DNA of 64,000 nucleotides from Kryptolebias marmoratus. Its lineage: Eukaryota > Chordata > Actinopteri > Cyprinodontiformes > Rivulidae. The notes beneath the pieces were generated by a model. The model had not been told where the DNA came from. It worked only from the letters and a program-made list of their open reading frames with translations, and did no database searches. The position numbers were made by a program, and so were the translations under genes. The stretch covers positions 4,006,974-4,070,973 of the forward strand of contig NC_051436.1 in NCBI RefSeq assembly GCF_001649575.2, written 5' to 3'. Below are positions 49,761-61,400 of the stretch, in pieces. Within the stretch, counting starts at the first letter, position 1; the number at the start of each line of letters is the position of its first letter.

Positions 49761-49799
49761 GACGACCAAGAAGTAGCAGCATGGAAGACCCTCCAGCAG
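49761..49799 (+). CDS. GIMAP gene C, exon 2 (small extra exon)
   Basis: 39-nt exon between TCTGTAG and GTTTGT, phase 1 on both sides, encoding GRPRSSSMEDPPA. It adds a short polar stretch before the GTPase domain and has no counterpart found in gene B. Because it is a multiple of three with symmetrical phase, it could be skipped without breaking the frame. Confidence 0.6.
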
Positions 49800-50292
49800 G
49801 TTTGTTCCAGTTTGTTTCATTCTGGTTTCAAGTTTTGGCTACCTAACTGCTCTGAAAACAAACTTGACTTTGTTTCATCAGTTACTGTTTACTGACAGAT
49901 GTTCAATTAGCACTACAATCAAGAATGTCACAGTAAATCACAATAATCAGTGTTGGATAATACAGAAAAAACATTGCATGAAGAGACATTCCCTATGAGC
50001 AGTACTCTAAACAATTCAAGCAGGAAAAGAAGCATGGAGCTTTGAATATTTGACTGCAGGTTGGCCTGACTTGCGGAATTGTTGACACAATCAGTCAGAA
50101 AATCTGTTATGTGGAAAGTCAAGTGATTTGATCTTTATAAGCTGCATTTCCAAAGTGAAGAGACACAGAATTAGCTTGGACAGTGGAGGATTTTACTATG
50201 TTCAAATAGACTGTTGATGCCTGAAACATGTATGTTTTAATCCTGCCTTACATACATGTCCTCGAATCCTGACTTCAGTCTTTATGTTCCAG

Positions 50293-50403
50293 TTTCAGAC
50301 CTGAGACTGGTTCTTGTTGGGAAGACTGGAGCAGGAAAGAGCTCCAGTGGAAACACTATACTGGGAAGAGAGGCCTTCAGAGCAGCAGCCAGACATGGTT
50401 CAG
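50293..50403 (+). CDS. GIMAP gene C, exon 3 (P-loop)
   Basis: 111-nt exon, identical in length and phase to exon 2 of gene B, encoding [20 protein letters not shown] and [18 protein letters not shown]-loop GKTGAGKS is at residues 30-37 of the spliced protein. About 20 intronic bases before the acceptor (CTGACTTCAGTCTTTATGTT) are the same as in gene B. Confidence 0.93.
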
Positions 50404-50737
50404 GTAACACACACTCAAAATGATTTATTTTAGGTCCACAGAATTGAAAGACTGTTAAGCTCATGCAGCAGATAGACAGCTGACCTGGCTGCAGGTTACC
50501 TGCAGGTTTGTTTGTGCAGAGTGCTGTTATTTCTGTTGGTGTTATGAGCTCATCCAGTGGTAGTCACAGAGATTTAGTTAATATTCATTAATTATAATGC
50601 TGTCATCTTCTTCCTCTGACATATGCAGTTCTAGACCACTGAAGTTCGAAAAACATAACCTGAAAACTGGTTTTATCTTTAGATTGAATACAATCAGAAC
50701 ATTGTATTTGCTCTGTAACTCCTCACCTCTGTTCTTC

Positions 50738-50827
50738 CATCCATCCATCCATCCATCCATCCATCCATCCATCCATCCATCCATCCATCCATCCATCCAT
50801 CCATCCATCCATCCATCCATCCATCCA
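50738..50827. repeat. (ATCC)n microsatellite with repeat tail
   Basis: About 22 ATCC units, followed to about 50930 by CATTTTCTTAACCCGCTTCTCC and GGTCACGGGGAGCTGGTGCC-type sequence. The same tail type occurs at about 41640-41720 (CATTCATTTTCTTTACC ... GGGAGCTGGCGTC), so it is a dispersed fish repeat. Confidence 0.85.
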
Positions 50828-50974
50828 CACATACATACATACATTTTCTTAACCCGCTTCTCCATTCCGGGTCACGGGGAGCTGGTGCCTATCTCCAGCA
50901 GTCACTGTGCAAGAGGCGGGGACTTCTGTTCTTGTGAATCTTAAATGATATAAATTTGTATTTTCCATCTTCAG

Positions 50975-51741
50975 AGACCATTGAATGCTCCAAGCAGCGA
51001 GAGAAGATGTTCTGCAAGATGGTTTCTGTTGTTGACACTCCTGGCCTTTTTGACACCTATCAGACTGAAGATGCAGTGAAAAAAGAAATTGCTAAATGCA
51101 TCAACATGTCGGCCCCCGGGCCCCATGCTATTCTGGTAGTCATTAGAGTTGGGTCGTTCTCAGCAGAGGAGAGAGATGCTGTGATGAAGGTGGATGAGAT
51201 CTTTGGACAGGAGGCCTGGAAGTACGCCATGATCCTCTTCACTCATGGAGATGAAGTTGATTCAGACTTTAATAAGATGTTGGAGGAGGCTCCAGGTGAG
51301 CTGAAGGAGATCTTAAAGAAAGTTGGAAACAGATACCACATCTTCAACAACCTCAAAGCCAACAACCGTCAACAAGTTCTGGATCTGTTGGAGAAGGTCC
51401 AGAAGATGGTGGATGACAACGGAGGAAAGTTTTACTCAAGTGATAATTATAAAAAAGCTGCAGAGATCTTGGATCAGAGAGAAACAGAACTCAAGCGGTT
51501 ATATGAGAAGAAAATGGAGGAGGAAATAAAAGCTGTGAAGGCAAACTATGAGAAGCTGCTGAGAGAAGCTGGAGATAAACGAGAGCAGCTGGAGAGACGA
51601 CTGCAGTCCGAGCTGGAGGAGTTGAAGCGGTACTACCACGCCTTAGAGAGCGGAGCTCGTGAAATGATAGAGCAGATGCAAAACGATCAAGAGAGTAAAG
51701 AGCTCCTCAAAAGGTTTCATGAAACTCTTAGGCTGAACTGA
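50975..51741 (+). CDS. GIMAP gene C, exon 4 (rest of AIG1 domain and coiled coil)
   Basis: 767 nt from acceptor CTTCAG to TGA; the spliced protein is 312 residues. It carries G3 DTPG (78-81), the AIG1 box APGPHAILVVIRVG (104-117), G4-like THGDE (147-151) and FNN (181-183). From about residue 205 it is a long charged coiled coil rich in Glu, Lys and Arg (for example EAGDKREQLERRLQSELEEL), typical for GIMAP dimer or oligomer formation. It has no C-terminal hydrophobic anchor, so it is expected to be cytosolic. This is the more complete of the two plus-strand copies. It is not a fixed orthologue of any numbered mammalian GIMAP. Confidence 0.96.
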
Positions 51742-52432
51742 ACAGGAGGTGGCTGAGTAGTTTCTCAGATTCTTGTTCAGACTGAATCGTTTGTGATTCA
51801 GATTAATTCCTACATTTACATCACGTCACTGAAATATTTGTGAGATTCATGAAGGTAATGTATAAAGTACCCTTTTGCCTTTCACATGTTGTGATAGAAG
51901 GAAGTTATCTTAACTAGAATGAAACTCTAAGAAGGAATTTGTGGTTCTGTACGTATCATGGAAGAAATTCTGTTGACTTTAGGTATGAAGCTCTGCAGAT
52001 GATAGAAACTGTCAGACTGGTAAACAGTGGAAAATATTGTTACGTTTGTCAAATGTTTTACTCTATTTTTCAGGTTCTAACTAATTGTTTGATTCCTTTA
52101 CTGATCATATTATTTGTTGTGAGGAACCAAAATCACAAAGATGTGAAGCTCCCTCTCAGTTTTATTAGATAGAACAGTTTGATCATATTTCTAATCTGTT
52201 CTAAGTGAAAGTTTTCTATATGATGAGGAAGTTGGGGCCACAGTGTTGGTCACTGTATTAGTTATATTGTTTGAGAGTTAAACACATTCCTAGTTTTGTG
52301 TAAATATTGTTCTTTTGTAATTAACGTAATTAAATACTGGAAGCTGATTGGCTTTAATGGAACCTTTGTTTTATATAGATGACATAATGTATCTAATGTC
52401 CCTTTTTACATCTGTAAACAAAATCAAATAAA
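51742..52432 (+). other. GIMAP gene C 3' UTR with poly(A) signal
   Basis: AATAAA at 52427-52432 closes a ~690-base UTR. The short frame at 51939-52172 inside it is not supported as a gene. Confidence 0.65.
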
Positions 52433-52589
52433 GTTATAATTTTAAGGTTTGACTGGCTGTTCGGTAAGTTTATTTTCATATTCCGGTACAAAGAACTGCA
52501 GCTGGTTTCATTGTGTTTAGATAGTGGTTAAATAAAATACTGGAAATAAAATAATGCAAAAAAGTGGATGATTTATTTATTTTTGTCAA

Positions 52590-52940
52590 TTTTATTCTTG
52601 TTGCATTTGCCTTTGAAACTGGCATTGTCTCACGTCTTCTCTCATTGGATGTTTTTTGGGTTTTTTTCTTACACTTCAGTCCAACAGGTCCAGCTGGTAA
52701 AAACAGTAACTGAAGCATAACGTGGAGTCAAATGAACTGAAAGTATTTGAAACTCTTCAGTTTTTAAAAAACAACCTTTTACATCCTCATTCTTCACACA
52801 TATCATCATTCCAACAGATATAAAGATTGCAGTTACAAAAAACAAAACTAAGAAACACAACAATACATTCTATTAGAATATTTAGAAAAACTGAGAATAA
52901 AGCTGACATGCAGGTTGTGGATAAAAGCTTAATTGGTAAG
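52590..52940 (-). repeat. GIMAP-linked segment, copy 2
   Basis: Matches 54780-55125 in the same orientation over about 330 bases, from TTGCCTTTGAAACTG to AAAGCTTAATTGGTAAGAATAAG. On the minus strand it holds a short frame with a hydrophobic run LCFLVLFFVTAIFISVGMM; the run is degraded in the other copy. This suggests non-coding DNA or a relic of a membrane-protein exon. Confidence 0.75.
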
Positions 52941-53219
52941 AATAAGTTAACTTTTAAAGACTGAAGTTGAATCTCTAAGATTAAAAAATATCAATAATTA
53001 GCTATTTTCAGAAAATATTACTGTATAACTGTTGACTTTGTTTAATATAACAAATTATTTTTATTATACCACATAAATATGATAGTAATAGCAAAATATT
53101 TAACAATATTTAAATGAAGTTCCTTAAATTACAGTATTACATTTTAAAGATTATATTTATGACACCTAAAAACATATTTCAAAACTTTGTCTGCCAACAT
53201 GGAAAACAGACGATTGTGT

Positions 53220-53400
53220 AATTTCCTCTGTGGGAGTGTGTGTTTGTCTGTTGATCTTTCTGTCTGTTAGCAAAATATCTCATAAATCACTGGACATAAA
53301 TTATTAAGACTCAGAAAGTAATCCCTGGATGTACATCTAGAACTGACGAGTCAACTCAACTCAAGATGGCTGCCAAAGCTTTTACAAAACACTAAAATGG
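53220..53400 (+). repeat. Interspersed repeat, copy 2 (shared with 23640-23800)
   Basis: CTGTTAGCAAAATATCTCAT, CTCAGAAAGTAATC and CTCAAGATGGCTGCC words in order. Fish repeat, no coding. Confidence 0.65.
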
Positions 53401-54779
53401 CCGCAACTCAGCTCCACAAAAACTTTAAAAAACAAAACCAAATAGTGACCCTGGTACCTACAGGCTGTGGGGAAAACACCGGTCCAACCAGAGTACAGCA
53501 GCCATTTACTGAACAACAGAACCAGAAAAAAGACACTCGGCTATGAGGAAGAACAGAGTCAGGAATGCATTCTGAAAAGTTTAAGACCTGTTTATGTTGA
53601 TAAGGGAGTGGCTGCCATTTCTCTGTAAAAGTAAACACCTCTCTTCTAAGAATCAACTCTAAAGAATGACTGCATGCCTTCTGCTGATGTGTGAACACCA
53701 TCAAGTGTCAAAATTAGTTTTTAGCTGGTGCAGCTGCAGGTTACTGTTCACAGCATAATAACTAAAACCATAAATGCAACCTTTGATGGATGCACGTTAT
53801 ATTACTCCATGAACACTTGTTTATTAGGACCTATTTTCTGTCTCCATGTTGGTCTCAGGAATGGCTCACCCTCAGGTTAAACGTTCTGATCAACAGTCTG
53901 ACAAAAACGTGATCATGTCTGTTTGTCTGGTTTCTTCACCCAGCCTCATTATTTTTTAAAAGCAGTAACACTAACTATTACTGCTTTGTGCTGAAAGAAA
54001 AACATCTTCTGTCATGATGAATAGTTTCTGGTATTTCACTTATTAAAGTTGATCTTGTTTTCTGTATTCATGTTTAGTTTTCCTGATTTCTGGACATTGC
54101 TTTCTGTTCTCTGTTGGTAAATTTTCTTGTGCTTTTGGTGAATTTACTTTGTCCCACCTGGAGCCTGTACTACAGTCAGAGATTATCTGCTTAAACTGGT
54201 TATGCTGAGCTAAGATGAAGTTTTTGATATTGTGAAGTCTCTTTTAGCTTGACTAGATCACCCTGATAACACATGCAGAAGTCATAACCTGCTCAACAGC
54301 AACTCATAAAGCTTTTTATGTTTGTTTGGTGCATTAGTTTAAATAGTCACAAATACAGAACATGAATTTGATTTATTTTTTGACATTAAAGTTGTTTTGA
54401 TTAAAGTTATGATTTTAAAGAACACACATGGGAAGCCATGCTTTTATTTTGAAGTGTTTGGGTTTATATGTACAAGATTGAAGACCCATAAAAATTAGTC
54501 AACAGAGGATTCATGTAACTCAACTCAAGTCAGAAATTTAATTATCCTCCATCATATATAATTTAAAACATTACAAGTTCCAAAGCAACTAAAGGTTATA
54601 AAAATGTACAGCTTTTAATGCTTTCAAACCATTAAATTCATGAAATAGTGAACACGTTCCTTCTTCATGTTTTGTTTTCTTATTCCTTATTTAAATATGT
54701 TGCTTTATGATAATTTAATTTATTCTAAATCCTATTCTTGTTAATAAAATGTTTAAGTAAAAACTTGCGAGAGGAAAAA

Positions 54780-55125
54780 AACATTTGCCTTTGAAACTGT
54801 AGTTGTCTCACATTTGCTCTCATTATGCTTCAGTCCAACAGGTCCAACTGGTAACAGCAGTAACTGAAGCACAAAATGGAGTCAAATAAACAAAGTATTT
54901 GGAAGTACTGAGTCTCCTCTTGACTTAAAAAAAAAAAAAAACTTTTACATCCTCATTCTTCACTCATATCATCATTCCAACTCATATAAAACTGCACTTA
55001 CAAAAAATAAAACTAACAAACACAACAACACATACTATTAATTAAAAATATATATATATATTGAAAAACTGAGAATAAAGCTGACATGCAGGTTGTGGAT
55101 AAAAGCTTAATTGGTAAGAATAAGA
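54780..55125 (-). repeat. GIMAP-linked segment, copy 3
   Basis: Near-identical to 52590-52940 with an A-run of 15 and a TATATA insertion. The two long copies are about 2.2 kb apart in direct orientation. Confidence 0.75.
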
Positions 55126-56421
55126 TTAAAAAAATAAGAATAAAAAATATAAATTGTTGACTTTTTTCAGAAAATGTCTTAAACTTTTGATTTTGTTAAT
55201 TTAAAATAAATTATTTTATTATACCACATAAATATTACGGTAGTAATACAATTTAGTACATTTATGATAGTGTTGAAACTTTTGTTTATAGAGAGGTTAG
55301 AAAGCGAAAACAGGTGTGGCCACGTTCTTGGAAAGCAGGTAATTATGTTAATTAAGGTGAGGTGGGAACATGGAGCCTGAGGCAGTCACAAAATGTTCCA
55401 GTGCAGAGTGCCTTAGACAGAAATAGATTCTTATCATATAGATTGCAATCAAACATTGTACTGATGAATTCTGGTCATTATGATGTGTGAATGGTAGCCT
55501 AAACTTTAAAGCACAACTTCAGAAACTTCATTTCACATCCAGTCAATACACACATACTTGTTTTCATGAAATATCAGGACATATGACAAAAATAGGACAA
55601 AATGGATATGTGCCTTTCGAAAGGTTCTAGAGGCCTGAGAATCAAATGGTTCTCTATCCATGCTTTCTGGAAAATGTTTATCTATTCAGATTTTAGCTAG
55701 AGCTATATTTTGGTCAAACCTGATTTTTATGCGACTTATGGGGACATTGTCTGGTTTTTGTGACTTTTGAGAGTTTTTACCTTTCACACAGTTATTTCAT
55801 GTCTAAGTGACTTGTGAGGCCCAGAGATACACACAGTATTTTCCAGTATATGTGACTTATAAAGACCAGATAACTACAGTGTCTGTATTTGCAACATGGC
55901 CTGTTTCAAATATCTGCATAATAAGCATAGTTGTGTATTCATCACACTCACCAGTCAAGCAACATCTGAAATAAACCAGATGTTCATGCTACTACAAGAC
56001 AGCAAAACTGAGTTGTTCAGACACCTAAAAGAGACAGTTAAAGAATATGGTAATTCTACTGTTTAATCCTTATTGCATAGCATTTATGAATTTTGCAGAT
56101 AGCATTCATGTGGAAACAGAGGGGGAAAAAAACAAAACACTGACTTTCTTGATTTGTTTCTATTTTTTAACTGCTGGCAACAAATGTAAACTTAAACAAA
56201 TTCGACAGAGCTGAGCACCTTACAAAAGCAGATAATAAAAATAAAATTTGCTATTACCGATAAAACTGCACCTGAGTCAAGTTTAAGATTTTATAGTTCT
56301 ATTTCTTCATCCTCCTTTTTAATGCTACGATTCTGTTATGATTGTAGTATTTGATTCCAGCCCAATCTCTCTTTTAAACCTACTGGTTCTGCCTGGAGGC
56401 AGGTGTCACAGTCCCTTTTAC

Positions 56422-57102
56422 CTGGTACTTTGCAGCTTGTTATGAAATATAACGTGCCGTTCGACAGCATTCACTTCATCATCTGTCCACTTGCTTCTCA
56501 CCTTCCCAGCTGTCATACATGCAAACAAAATATCTTTACTGAAGAATAATAATGATGAAAAATGTTTAATATAAGATATTTTAGACAGAAATGTGAATAT
56601 AAAATGCTCTTTTTACCTTGCTTTTCATTGGAAAAGAACCAAACGAATCAAGAACCAAAAGTAAACGACACATAAAATTTTGCAAAATTGGTCTCACACA
56701 CTAAATGACCCAGTGAAATAACATGATATTTTTAAAAAACAAAATAATATAGATGTCTCACCTCTTCTGCAGTTAGTTTTCTGTGGAAAGGCATAAAACC
56801 AGAGGTCTGGCTGACCTAAAAAGACCAAGTAAAAGACTAATTTTTAGCCAGCTGAATCTTAAATAAGTTATTGCAATTATAAACAAAAACAGGTGTAGAA
56901 CTACAGACAATAAAAAACTAAATAATAGTTTAAGGTTACTTTGAAGTATAAAGGATTTTACTTCTGCACTGAGCTCAACTGAGAAATTTATCTGTGTTTA
57001 ATGGGAACTAGAAATGTGTAATAACCTGTTGGAAGGATGAAGTGATGTCCTGCTCAATTCTGGCTCTCCTGAAGGTTGAGCCGGGATGTGTACACTTGGT
57101 GT
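56422..57102 (-). pseudogene. Possible three-exon gene remnant on the minus strand
   Basis: Three small open exons with fitting splice sites lie in minus-strand order. 57102-57026 (acceptor TTGCAG, donor GTTATT) encodes TKCTHPGSTFRRARIEQDIT plus SSFQQ. 56815-56762 (acceptor TTTAG, donor GTGAGA) encodes VSQTSGFMPFHRKLTAEE. 56509-56422 (acceptor GACAG, donor GTAAAA) encodes GKVRSKWTDDEVNAVERHVI plus FHNKLQST. The last resembles the KRxWxxEExxAVxxH segment seen in a multi-copy family of fish proteins of unknown role. Exons 1 and 2 join in phase 0, but exon 3 expects one extra base, so an exon is missing or the gene is dead. Confidence 0.35.
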
Positions 57103-57239
57103 CTGCAACAAAACACAAATACACTGTTAAATTCATTCAATATTAAACCAAATATCATCCTAGTTTAACTAGGATTGAGGCTTATTAAAATTGACACTAT
57201 AGAAAGACTTAATACTGTAGAGTATCTCACCCTAAACAA

Positions 57240-57705
57240 TATGAGGACATTGTTACACACACACACACACTTCCATTTATTCAGACCAAATGGGGACATC
57301 AAGTAAACTCACTAAACTCTTTCAAAGTTAAGACAATATGAGGACATTGTGACACACACTGCCATGTATTCAGACCATATGAGGACATGACGACTACAAA
57401 TATGTTGAATCTGTCTTCCTGGCTTCTTCTGTTTTCTGTTGTTGTCAAAGAAAGTTCTGGACCCCACCCTAATGTAAATGGATCAAGTTCCTAAAGAATT
57501 AATTCACATAAACCCTTCAGCAGGAGGAGCACAAATACACTTTCGTTTATTTAGACTACATGAGGATGTCAAATTAAACACACTAAAGTCTTTCAAAGTT
57601 AAGACAATATGAGGACATTGTGACACACTACCATTTATTCAGACCATAGGAGGATGTCAAATTAAGCACACTAGTCTTTTAAAGTTAAGACAATATGAGG
57701 ACTAG
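57240..57705. repeat. Degenerate tandem repeat, ~95-100 bp unit
   Basis: The words AATATGAGGACATTGTGACACAC, CCATTTATTCAGACCATA and CTTTCAAAGTTAAGACAATATG recur at about 57235, 57335 and 57600, with partial units between. A short CA run is at 57257-57272. Confidence 0.7.
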
Positions 57706-58329
57706 TAGACCTTTGAAAACATTTTAACACAGTAGTGACATATGGGTACAAATGTGTGAAAAGTGTGTTAAGTTCCAAAACTGTCCACTAGTTGGCGGAA
57801 TTGAAGGTGAGCAAAAATGATAAACACACTCACACAGAAAAATTATAAAAATTGTGATATTTTAGAACATTGGAGATTTCTGGTTTAGGGACATGTTGGG
57901 GGCTTCTAGAGCACTCTAGTATGCTCGGAAATTGAGGACTTTGAAAAATGTCCTCATATTTCCACAGGTCCTGATAGTGAAGGTGTGTTATCATAAAAAT
58001 GTCCAGACATGCCATGAAAACAAGTACAAATACACACACACAGGCAACTGGCCTGCAGTCACCCTCCAAAGTTGATTTGATTGAACCAAGAGTTCTTAAA
58101 CACTAATTTCAAGGGTGCTATTTCTCCTTGAAAGAGTAAAGAATATACATTTGAGCTGCATTCCACTTCTGCAGCCATGGATGCTGGTTGTTCTGTAGAA
58201 GTGGAATGCAGCCCTCATTAATGCACCTGTGTTTTTCCTACTTATTAAAATCAAAATGTCTGATGTGAAATAAAAATGTTTGCACTGTTGAGGTTCATGT
58301 AATAATTCCTGTCTGGCCAAACTACTTTT

Positions 58330-58740
58330 GCACTAAGTGTTAGGGTGAAACTTCCCTTAACCTGCTAAAAGAAACCACACGGAGAGGATTGTTTGTTTCT
58401 GACAACTTTTGCAAAAGGAGAAGTTCCTCGGCAGCAATTAATAGCGTTGCCTGTCCGGGAAGCTCTGACCTCTGCAGGAGCTATCATTTTTTATTAAGAG
58501 AAAGCAAAGGGTGTGGACTGAGCCAGCCAGAGCCGGTCCAGTCCATAGTGTAAACAAATGATAACACATAGCTGGGACAGAAGACATCTTAAGCATAACA
58601 CAGAAATTGTAGGGCGCCAGAAGCTGGCGCTGCTGTGTGAAACCTTGAAAACCTGTAGACACGAGCATGAACTTCAATAGCTTGTGTGTTGAGAGCTCGT
58701 ATGATAGGAATGAAGGGCATTAAACCCTCTGACATTCAGT
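58330..58740. mobile_element. Possible LTR-type or other interspersed repeat fragment
   Basis: A GC-richer island in AT-rich surroundings with AGAAGTTCCTCGGCAGCAAT and CCGGGAAGCTCTGACC words that look like a fish retrotransposon LTR. I found no flanking duplication and no second copy in the window. Low confidence. Confidence 0.25.
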
Positions 58741-59189
58741 TGTGTCATGTAGACAGATTTGCACATCACAATTAAAAAAAAAACAACACTAAGAGTGCCC
58801 TCTGGTGTATCTGTTGTGGAAAATCACTTATTTTCTCTAAATATTGTGTACCTTTTGAAAAAAAAAACTAGATTGGCATACTGTTTCATTTTTTATTTTT
58901 TTCAACTCAACAATTCACATGATTTTCATTTGATTTAAGATGGTGCTAGGCATTAAGACTCTGCCCAATAAAAAGCTGTTTTGATTGAAATGTCAGAGGT
59001 GCAAATAAATGAGCCACTTATGAAATCCTGCGGTGTGCAAGCCTGTTTCTGTCAAACTGTCTTTGCTGTTACCCAGAAACATAACCATTTTTTTAGGTTG
59101 CGTTTTTTATCTTTCCGATTGCAGCTTCGGATTAGGCTAAAGGGCGATTCCACCTAATTTTTCACTACCATCAGCATCTTTAATCTACT

Positions 59190-59575
59190 CTAGTTAAACA
59201 ACTACAACACCTAGACACTTCAAACCTGAACCAGATTATTCTGCTCTGATTGTAGAACATTTAAAACCAAATGTGTGATCTGTGAAACCTTAATCTGATT
59301 TGTGAAACCTCAATAGAGGGTGATTTCAGCACTTTTTTGGTATCTGAATCACACTAGAACTAGTCCAGCTCCAAAACTACAACACCCAGACACTTCAAAC
59401 CTGAACCAGATTATTCTGCTCTGATTGCAGAACATTTAAAATCAAATGTGTGATCTGTGAAACCTTAATCTAATTTGTGAAACCTCAATAAAGGGGGATT
59501 TTAGCACTTTCCTTTTTTTTTACATCCGGACCACACTAGAACTGGTCAAGCTCCAAAATTACAACACCTCACTGG
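59190..59575. repeat. Tandem repeat, ~175-bp unit, about 2.2 copies
   Basis: ACTACAACACC at 59201 recurs at 59376 and as ATTACAACACC near 59558. The units share CAGACACTTCAAACCTGAACC, GATTATTCTGCTCTGATTG and GTGATCTGTGAAACC, with very few changes between units 1 and 2. Confidence 0.9.
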
Positions 59576-59889
59576 TATTTGATAAAAGGTAAAAATTATT
59601 ATAAAATCTTTGTTCTAAATGTGTTTGTGCAGCGTGAACAATCAACATTCATATAAACTAATTCATGTCATTTCAGTGAGTCATCATGGTTGTGCCCTGA
59701 GTCCTCTGTTGCTTCAGATGATGCTGATCCCCATGGATTTACAAACACACACAAATACATGTAATATACACATTCAAGTCACTTGTTTTAAATAAATGCT
59801 TCTATTTTAATTAAGTCTTCATTTGGTCTTCATTGTAACTGATGTGCAGGGGGATAATGAATGATTGACCTCAGTATTTTTTAAAGTCT

Positions 59890-60165
59890 GGCTACGGCCC
59901 TGCCTGTATCTTGGACCTGGACTCTTCGCCTGCCCCACTGGATAAGTTCATCACTCTCTGCTTTCCTGGTACCGACCTTTGCCTGTCTGACCACGAGCAA
60001 GTTTCAATCTCTGTGACTTACCTGCTGTGTCCATCGAGCCAAGCCTCTGTTGCAACTGGTGGTCTTCCTCCTCCCGTTATTCCACTGGGCCACCTGCCAT
60101 CCAGTACTCCCAGTGTTCTCCCTGCTAACCAATAAAGCTATGTTAACGTTTCACTCCTGTGTTGT
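59890..60165 (+). mobile_element. Probable LTR-retrotransposon end fragment
   Basis: C/T-rich GC-rich block with repeated CTGCC/CCTGC words ending in CCAATAAAGCTATGTTAACG and CTCCTGTGTTGTGG, the usual look of a fish LTR 3' part with its poly(A) signal. The left boundary is unknown. Confidence 0.35.
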
Positions 60166-60420
60166 GGTTGAATTACAGGATCCTCCTAGTGAATCTTGTC
60201 AGATATATAAACTAATACTGATATATTTGTACTATAAAGGTAACAAATACAGAAAAAAGTATTAGAGTGATGAAATAAATAGAACTATTAAACAAAATAG
60301 AAATTATGTAGATAGAAGATGCTTCGTAATCTCTACACGTAGAGTTGAATTTCATATATTAAATGTGTCCTTGTTTGACTGGAGTACACTCAACAAAACT
60401 CTGCTAATGTTTTTACCACA

Positions 60421-60524
60421 GGAAGCAGACAGTTAAAGGAGAACCGTTGGCACCAACCTGGGTCCCCATGACGTCCACCGTTGGTGCCTTTGGTCTTCTG
60501 CGCTTCTCCCTTCATATCATGACA
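60421..60524 (+). other. Isolated exon-like segment
   Basis: 104 bases between acceptor TTTTACCACAG and donor GTAAGG, with one open frame: KQTVKGEPLAPTWVPMTSTV then GAFGLLRFSLHIMT. It is GC-richer than its surroundings. I do not recognise the protein and see no partner exons, so this may be a relic or chance. Confidence 0.25.
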
Positions 60525-60649
60525 GGTAAGGTTTACTGAACCTAATCTGTGCCAGAGGAAGCTTTGTCTGGCAGTAGTAAGTAGCAGCATCGCCGTTCTC
60601 TGGATCTTTGCAAGTAAGATGTTTCTGTTCTGATACAGAGGGTTTTTTC

Positions 60650-61400
60650 ACTGGTCTGTTTTCTTAGCCTATCACTAGAGGGCGCCATTGTAGCAGATTC
60701 ATTCAGTCAAGGGGAAATGAGAGAAAGAAGACAGAACTGGGTGGTTTAACAAACATTTAGATGAGAATCGAAACTGTACATTTTTATGTGTAAAAATCAA
60801 ACAGATGAAATATTTGTAAATATTAAGTTTCTTGTTTTTTCTTTGTCTGTTTGAGGGGTTGAGTGAATGAATGATTTGCTTATTTTGTCTTAAAAAAAAC
60901 AACAGGTGCAGTTTGCAACAAAAAAATTAAAAAGTACCATTAAAGCCTCAATATCAGACCAGTTTTTACCTTTTATGTATCATTGTGATTCCTGAGGAAA
61001 CAGGAAAGTTACTGAAGCAAACCTTCTCTGAAGCCCTCAGAGGGTCACAGATAATGTAGTTAGCATCACTAGCTTCCTTAAGGAGTTAGTTTTTGAAATA
61101 CAGTTTAGAGCTGCAGTTTCACTGCTTTTATTTATTGTCTTTAATTTTTTTTTTGCTTGATGAATCTGTACTGAATGACTAAAACTTCAAGTTATTTATG
61201 ACCAAGGCTAAAGGCCTTTATTTAAAAGATAGCTCTTCTTTCACTGATTGGTCAGAAAATAAACCTTTAACCTTTACTCCATCTTTAACTGAGTTATTGT
61301 AGCTGTGTTTACATGTAGCCACTAATTACATGTAGGACAGATGGGAGGGCTTTGATACCATAAGATGCCTCATAGTTTTACAGTCATAAGATCACTCAGG
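60650..61400 (+). repeat. Duplicated segment, copy 2 (shared with 29300-30120)
   Basis: Direct repeat of the segment beside nlgn2, slightly shortened by deletions. Homology stops sharply at CACTCAGG (61400), where a different element begins. Confidence 0.9.

Larger units (their letters stand above)
52433..56421. other. Repeat-rich intergenic stretch
   Basis: Contains two long copies of the GIMAP-linked segment (52590-52940, 54780-55125), a dispersed repeat (53220-53400) and otherwise AT-rich sequence. I recognise no gene here. Confidence 0.6.

Noticed and set aside
50578..50944. Frames with Pro-Ser-Ile-His or Met-Asp-Gly-Trp repeats
   Set aside because: Translations of the ATCC microsatellite; also considered as a CRISPR-like array and rejected because there are no spacers.
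58438..58677. 79-residue minus-strand frame
   Set aside because: It lies in a probable repeat fragment and matches no family I know.
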